A stretch of 64,000 nucleotides of DNA. Origin: Apophysomyces variabilis (lineage: Eukaryota; Mucoromycota; Mucoromycetes; Mucorales; Mucoraceae). Within the stretch, counting starts at the first letter, position 1. Each line of letters starts with the position of its first letter. Both the position numbers and the translations under genes were made by a program. Shown here piece by piece: positions 60,180 through 64,000 of this stretch. The stretch is taken from the NCBI GenBank assembly GCA_002749535.1, contig MZZL01000409.1, forward strand, positions 2,992,160-3,056,159, read 5' to 3'. The notes beneath the pieces were generated by a model. It saw only the letters and a list, made by a program, of their open reading frames with translations. It was not told the origin of the DNA and ran no database searches.

Positions 60180-61440
60180 ATGGGCTTCTTATACCCAATA
60201 CAAATGGTCTCATTTACCCTACTGAACGTCCTTCTTGTCCTTCACGTGACTGCTACATTGATACTTGGTGAGCAGGAACTCCAAGTTTGTACCGATTTGC
60301 TACTCGTTATGGCCAACACATCCGATCTAATGAAGAGAACAAGAGAACCTGAGACATTTACGTCAGATCCAGTGGCATCAGAGCTTGGGTAACATGCCCA
60401 GAATCACTGAATCGTATCTGACAATGGCGATTCTAGGATTCACTTCCCAGCAAATCCTCACTTATGCTATCGTTATCCTGATCCAACACCTGATATTCTC
60501 TCCAACATTATGCACGCAATAGCCACAGTACCACGACTTTATGTCCAAGTATTACACTTAATGAACAAGATGAGTTTAGCACCTCCATTTGGTGCTGTGG
60601 ACCGAACTACGATACCCAGCATGGTATAACAGCTCCTTCGAAGAATATGCAAGTATTCATAGTTTTCACAGCTCAAACGGAAGCATGATGATATGCTTGC
60701 TAGCGATGAATCTGAACTGGAATCTGACGATGAAGCTAAGCGCGAGGAAGAGGAAGAAAAAACACGAATGGCAAGGCTTGCTGCGATTGAACAAAAGAAA
60801 GCTTTGTTGCGGACAGGCCACAAGATAGAGACAACAGCTTCGGAAAGCAGAGATGTCAAACGAATCAAAATTGTCCTTAGCAAGGATCAGGAAGGAGATA
60901 TTCCAGAAAGAGAGCGAAAGAGTGAACCAATAGTACAAGAATCTGTATCAAATAAACCAGAATCCGATATGACAGGAGGAAGCGGTGAAAATGAGGAAAT
61001 TAATACTGATGGTGGGATGTTTTTCAGTATGGAGCACATTCAGTCAAATCGTATGAAAACGGAAGGTATGTATTCATTAACTTCGAGGGAAACGCTATAA
61101 ACCTTTTATAACAGAATTTACCACATTACCGGCGTTCAAAAACTACACCCCTGGTGAACCATCAAATCAACTGTACATAAAAAACCTTTCCAAACAGGTA
61201 GTTCAGGACGACTTGAAGCGGCTTTTTGGAAGATTTGTTTGGGATATTACTGGTTCTGTTGGTTCCGACGATCTAATAATCGATCTCAAAGAGAAAAAAG
61301 GGCCTCTTCGAGGTCAAGCATTTATCACCTTTAAAGATATATCTATTGCAAAGACAGCATTGGAAAACACTAACGCGTATTTGCTGCATGGGAAACCCAT
61401 GGCTGTCCAATTCAAGCGGGTGAAGCCGTATGAAAAATAA
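60180..61440 (+). CDS. RNPC3: U11/U12 snRNP 65K-like RRM protein (5' end unresolved)
   Basis: Resolved exons: up to 60388, 60437-60623, 60672-61065, 61115-61440. The middle part, FPANPHLCYRYPDPTPDILS, then LYVQVLHLMNKMSLAPPFG, matches the human 65K segment that precedes its acidic linker. The linker (LKRKHDDMLASDESELESDD) is charged and coiled. The C-terminal RRM begins FTTLPAFKNYTPGEPSNQLY, the 65K signature, with RNP2 LYIKNL, RNP1 RGQAFITF and LLHGKPMAVQF. That RRM binds U12 snRNA stem-loop III in animals. The N-terminal RRM should lie upstream; TLILGEQELQV near 60270 may be its end, but the splice pattern there is not solved. Presence implies a working minor spliceosome. Confidence 0.88.
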
Positions 61441-61751
61441 ATTTGTTGATAGTACAAACAGAATAAGCTTTGACGTTCCTATATCCTAAATTGTATGACG
61501 AGAATAGTTTGTTATATAACTGGACCTCCGTGTATCCGAACGAGGAAATCAGTCAATTTCATGTGAATCACAATTGGCAATTGATATACAGTATCTCCCA
61601 AGAATAATTTCGCAAACTACGAAAATCGAAGTCGCAGTCCAGTGGAATTAGATGTCGCAACAAATGAAAAAAAATTCAATGCCGTCCTTTTTCTGCTTAG
61701 CTACCGCTTTACCTCATTTTAAAAGTGCATCCACATCCTTGATCTCTCCCC

Positions 61752-62200
61752 ATGCCCACTGTTAAACAGTCAAAAGCAGAACTCGCTGCTGCCAAGACTG
61801 AAATTAGTAGGCTCAAACAACACAACGCTTCACTTCTTGAGATGATTGGCTCAAGTTTTCCTAGACGCTAAGTCTGTTGAATCTATTTCCTCTAATGCAA
61901 ACCGTCCATTCAATCCACATGCCTAATACATATCGATATCTCCGCAAAAGCTATCCGTCGCATCAGGGCCCCTGTCCGGCCTGCTGTCGCCCGCTTCTTC
62001 CTTGCAAAAAGGCTTTTTTGATACTCACGCCCTTCCCCGATATTTTTCCATCCCCCCTCAATTTTTATCAGATTGATCTAGCCCGGGCGGACACAATTAT
62101 TATTTTTGCGCTCATTTGAACCACTGAATAAACCCAAGAAACTAGATAGTGCTAGGTTGAAACTCGATGTCAATCACTTGGCTCGAAAAAGAAAGTAATC
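61752..62200 (+). pseudogene. possible LINE-like ORF1 remnant
   Basis: Begins MPTVKQSKAELAAAKTEIS with a short coiled coil (RLKQHNASLLEMIG), then stops. After frame changes it resumes with ISAKAIRRIRAPVRPAVARF and LDSARLKLDVNHLARKRK. Several stops break the frame. It could be the nucleic-acid-binding ORF1 of a non-LTR element, but there is no reverse transcriptase nearby to confirm this. Confidence 0.3.
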
Positions 62201-62934
62201 CACAAACCTCTATAAGACGCATCCAGAGTCTGTAAGCTAGAATAATGACATATCTAATGCTCTTAACAACCGATCCCCATAGGAAATCGACTTCTTAATA
62301 TCAGAACTTGAGATGCATTGCGAGTTGTCAGGATGTCCTACTTGCAAAAAGATCAATAAAGGGTACTTTATGTATTCTTGCACCTTTACTGCAGTGAATA
62401 TGATCTGGGTGGGCGTTTCAACCATTATTCCGTTTATCTAGCAGAAAAAACGCCAATGAAAAGCATGTCGCCCACTTGTTTATTTTTCTTCACATGTCGT
62501 TTTCGTTCTTTTCCCGCCATTTTCTGTGAGCATGAAATAATTTTTGATTTAAGATAGACATTGAGGTATTATTGATGGGAACAGTACACCGAGTTATAAA
62601 CTATATCCAAAATGTGTAATATTTATGTAACGTTCCATGCAAATCCATTGTACAATGAAATGGAAATGGCATAAACTATGTAAACTTTGTTCGGATGCAC
62701 CCGAAGATGCTGCAACTTTTACGTACTCTATTCGAAGACATACCAAGATAGGTTTTTCCCGGGTGTGATGCAGATGAACTTTTAAACCATATGAGATAAG
62801 AAGACTGCAGAAGACTTTAGCAGACAATAGGTATTCTACAAAAATTAAGAAAACATGATAGCCCCAACTGCACGACGTCGAACAAGAGCCAGCCAAACCG
62901 AGACTATGGTTGAACCACCCAGGGTCTCGCAGAC

Positions 62935-63308
62935 GAATCAGCCGACGAGAAGAGGAAAGACCAGAATCGCCCCGAGCTCCTTTAAGGCGATCTGAGAGGC
63001 AGCAAGCAAAAAGGCAGAAAAGGATCCACGAGTCAAGTGGATAGGGCTTTTACGCCCGGTATTTAGTAAGTGTCATTGAATATTATTGTTACTTTTCTTC
63101 TATTACTCACCAACTGAAATTTATATATGCATCTTGCATTCACTTGGCGGGGAGATGGGTATGGCGTCGTCAGTTTTATGACAGGTATGTAAAAGTGGTC
63201 AAATCGAACTCTTATACCACGACAATTAATATGATTTGTTAACGTCAAGCCCAGTTTCCAAAATGCGCCAAGTGAATTTGCTGGATACGACTTTATTTTT
63301 TGGAAATA
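62935..63308 (+). repeat. dispersed retroelement 3' end, copy B
   Basis: Partner of copy A (48600-48978), same orientation, with the coding end DPRVKWIGLLRPVFSKCH-stop at about 63015-63078 and the same AT-rich tail ending AATGCGCCAAGTGAATTTGC. Copies differ by scattered substitutions and small indels, so both are old. Confidence 0.85.
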
Positions 63309-64000
63309 AAGTACTGAAAATGACTAATTGGACTAAATCCATTATTTTCCTTTAATCAGGAATGCATCAATGCTGTAACAAAGATTAACAGGTACATCGT
63401 TGTGTTCTATCTTTTTTTTTGTCTTATCCACTATCAGAATGTTGCCGCTGTCATATTTCCAAGTATTAACTGGAACTATGGATCTGCAGGGCTCGTGTCA
63501 CCATGGCGAACCTGTTCATCAGCGCAAACTCCGGTCTTGAAGTGGTGCCCATAGGCCAATAAGGACCAGTCACAGTGACTGGTTAAATTTATTTTATTCT
63601 TTCCCCGACAAACGGTTAAAAGGGCGACTTCTCCCAACTCGAAAAATTTTTTCTTCTCCCATGATCTTCTGTGTTTATGATTCTTGAATGAAAAGGTAAG
63701 CAATCGGTTTCTTTAATTCAATTCTTTGGTTTTTTGGGTAAAATGATGCACAACTTTTTGGACCCGAATGTATAACATTTCCGATGTTCACATTCTTCTT
63801 TCATGTGTGGGGTATCCTTGGTGAACAATCTCTGAGACTATCCAGTACAATTTATTACGCGTTTAATGACACGTTCATACATGATACTGATTATTGAAAT
63901 TGTAGGTTTGTTCTAGGTTTCTTACATATTGATTTCTACAAGAGGTTATAGCAATAAAAGAAGTACTAAAACAAACGTTGTCTGTTGCTTTGATGTTATG

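Larger units (their letters stand above)
61441..64000. other. retroelement debris, no intact gene
   Basis: Contains a possible retroelement ORF1 remnant (61752-62200) and the repeat copy B (62935-63308). The last 600 bases are AT-rich with no gene seen. Confidence 0.45.

Noticed and set aside
1..64000. CRISPR arrays, bacterial operons, ribosome binding sites
   Set aside because: The sequence is eukaryotic (spliced genes, mitochondrial presequences). No regularly spaced direct repeats were seen.

Overview
The window looks like nuclear DNA of an early-diverging filamentous fungus, most likely Mucoromycota. This is inferred from gene content, not from any search. Protein-coding genes are cut by many short spliceosomal introns (mostly 41-80 bases, GT-AG, often with a CTNAC or CTAAC branch-like site). 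The genes are fungal types: Kex1, Sec1, Pex4, a Jen-type transporter, Gpi2 and an Rck2/Srk1 kinase. There is also a protein of the U11/U12 (minor) spliceosome, which most yeasts have lost. Because introns are so frequent, most genes below were rebuilt exon by exon by matching reading frames, splice sites and family motifs. Exon lists are in the evidence fields.

Layout. 1-5.3 kb: a truncated coiled-coil gene, a cytochrome-b5-reductase-like flavoprotein, and a tail-anchored coiled-coil protein carrying dynein-adaptor motifs. 5.3-10.1 kb: poor in genes, with a decayed TnpB/Fanzor-like zinc-ribbon remnant, a heptamer tandem repeat and a small zinc-finger-like fragment. 10.2-16.8 kb: an 18-exon KEX1 carboxypeptidase and a 14-exon SEC1 gene with a 7-base micro-exon. 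17.4-24.6 kb: PDB1 (pyruvate dehydrogenase E1 beta), an Rck2/Srk1-like kinase, PEX4 on the minus strand and two unrecognised genes. 26.1 kb: a broken Tc1/IS630-like transposase. 27.1-32.8 kb: an F-box/WD40 gene and a probable transcription factor with a DUF4451-like Cys/His domain. 32.8-36.7 kb: nothing resolved. 36.7-43.5 kb, minus strand: GPI2 lying 56 bases behind POL1 (DNA polymerase alpha). 45.6-49.6 kb: a JEN-type monocarboxylate transporter, a retroelement end and a small unknown gene. 51.4-53.6 kb: a FAR1/WRKY-GCM1-like DNA-binding protein. 53.6-57.5 kb: gene desert. 57.5-61.4 kb: a small F-box gene converging on NAT9, then RNPC3. 61.4-64 kb: retroelement debris.

The genes are ordinary housekeeping loci rather than one pathway: vesicle fusion (SEC1), secretory processing (KEX1, GPI2), DNA replication (POL1), ubiquitin systems (PEX4, two F-box proteins), carbon metabolism (PDB1, JEN) and minor splicing (RNPC3). 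The most unusual item is the gene at 3632-5313. It combines a CC1-box motif, a long coiled coil, a Spindly-type motif and a C-terminal membrane anchor, so it may be a membrane-bound dynein-dynactin adaptor in a fungus.
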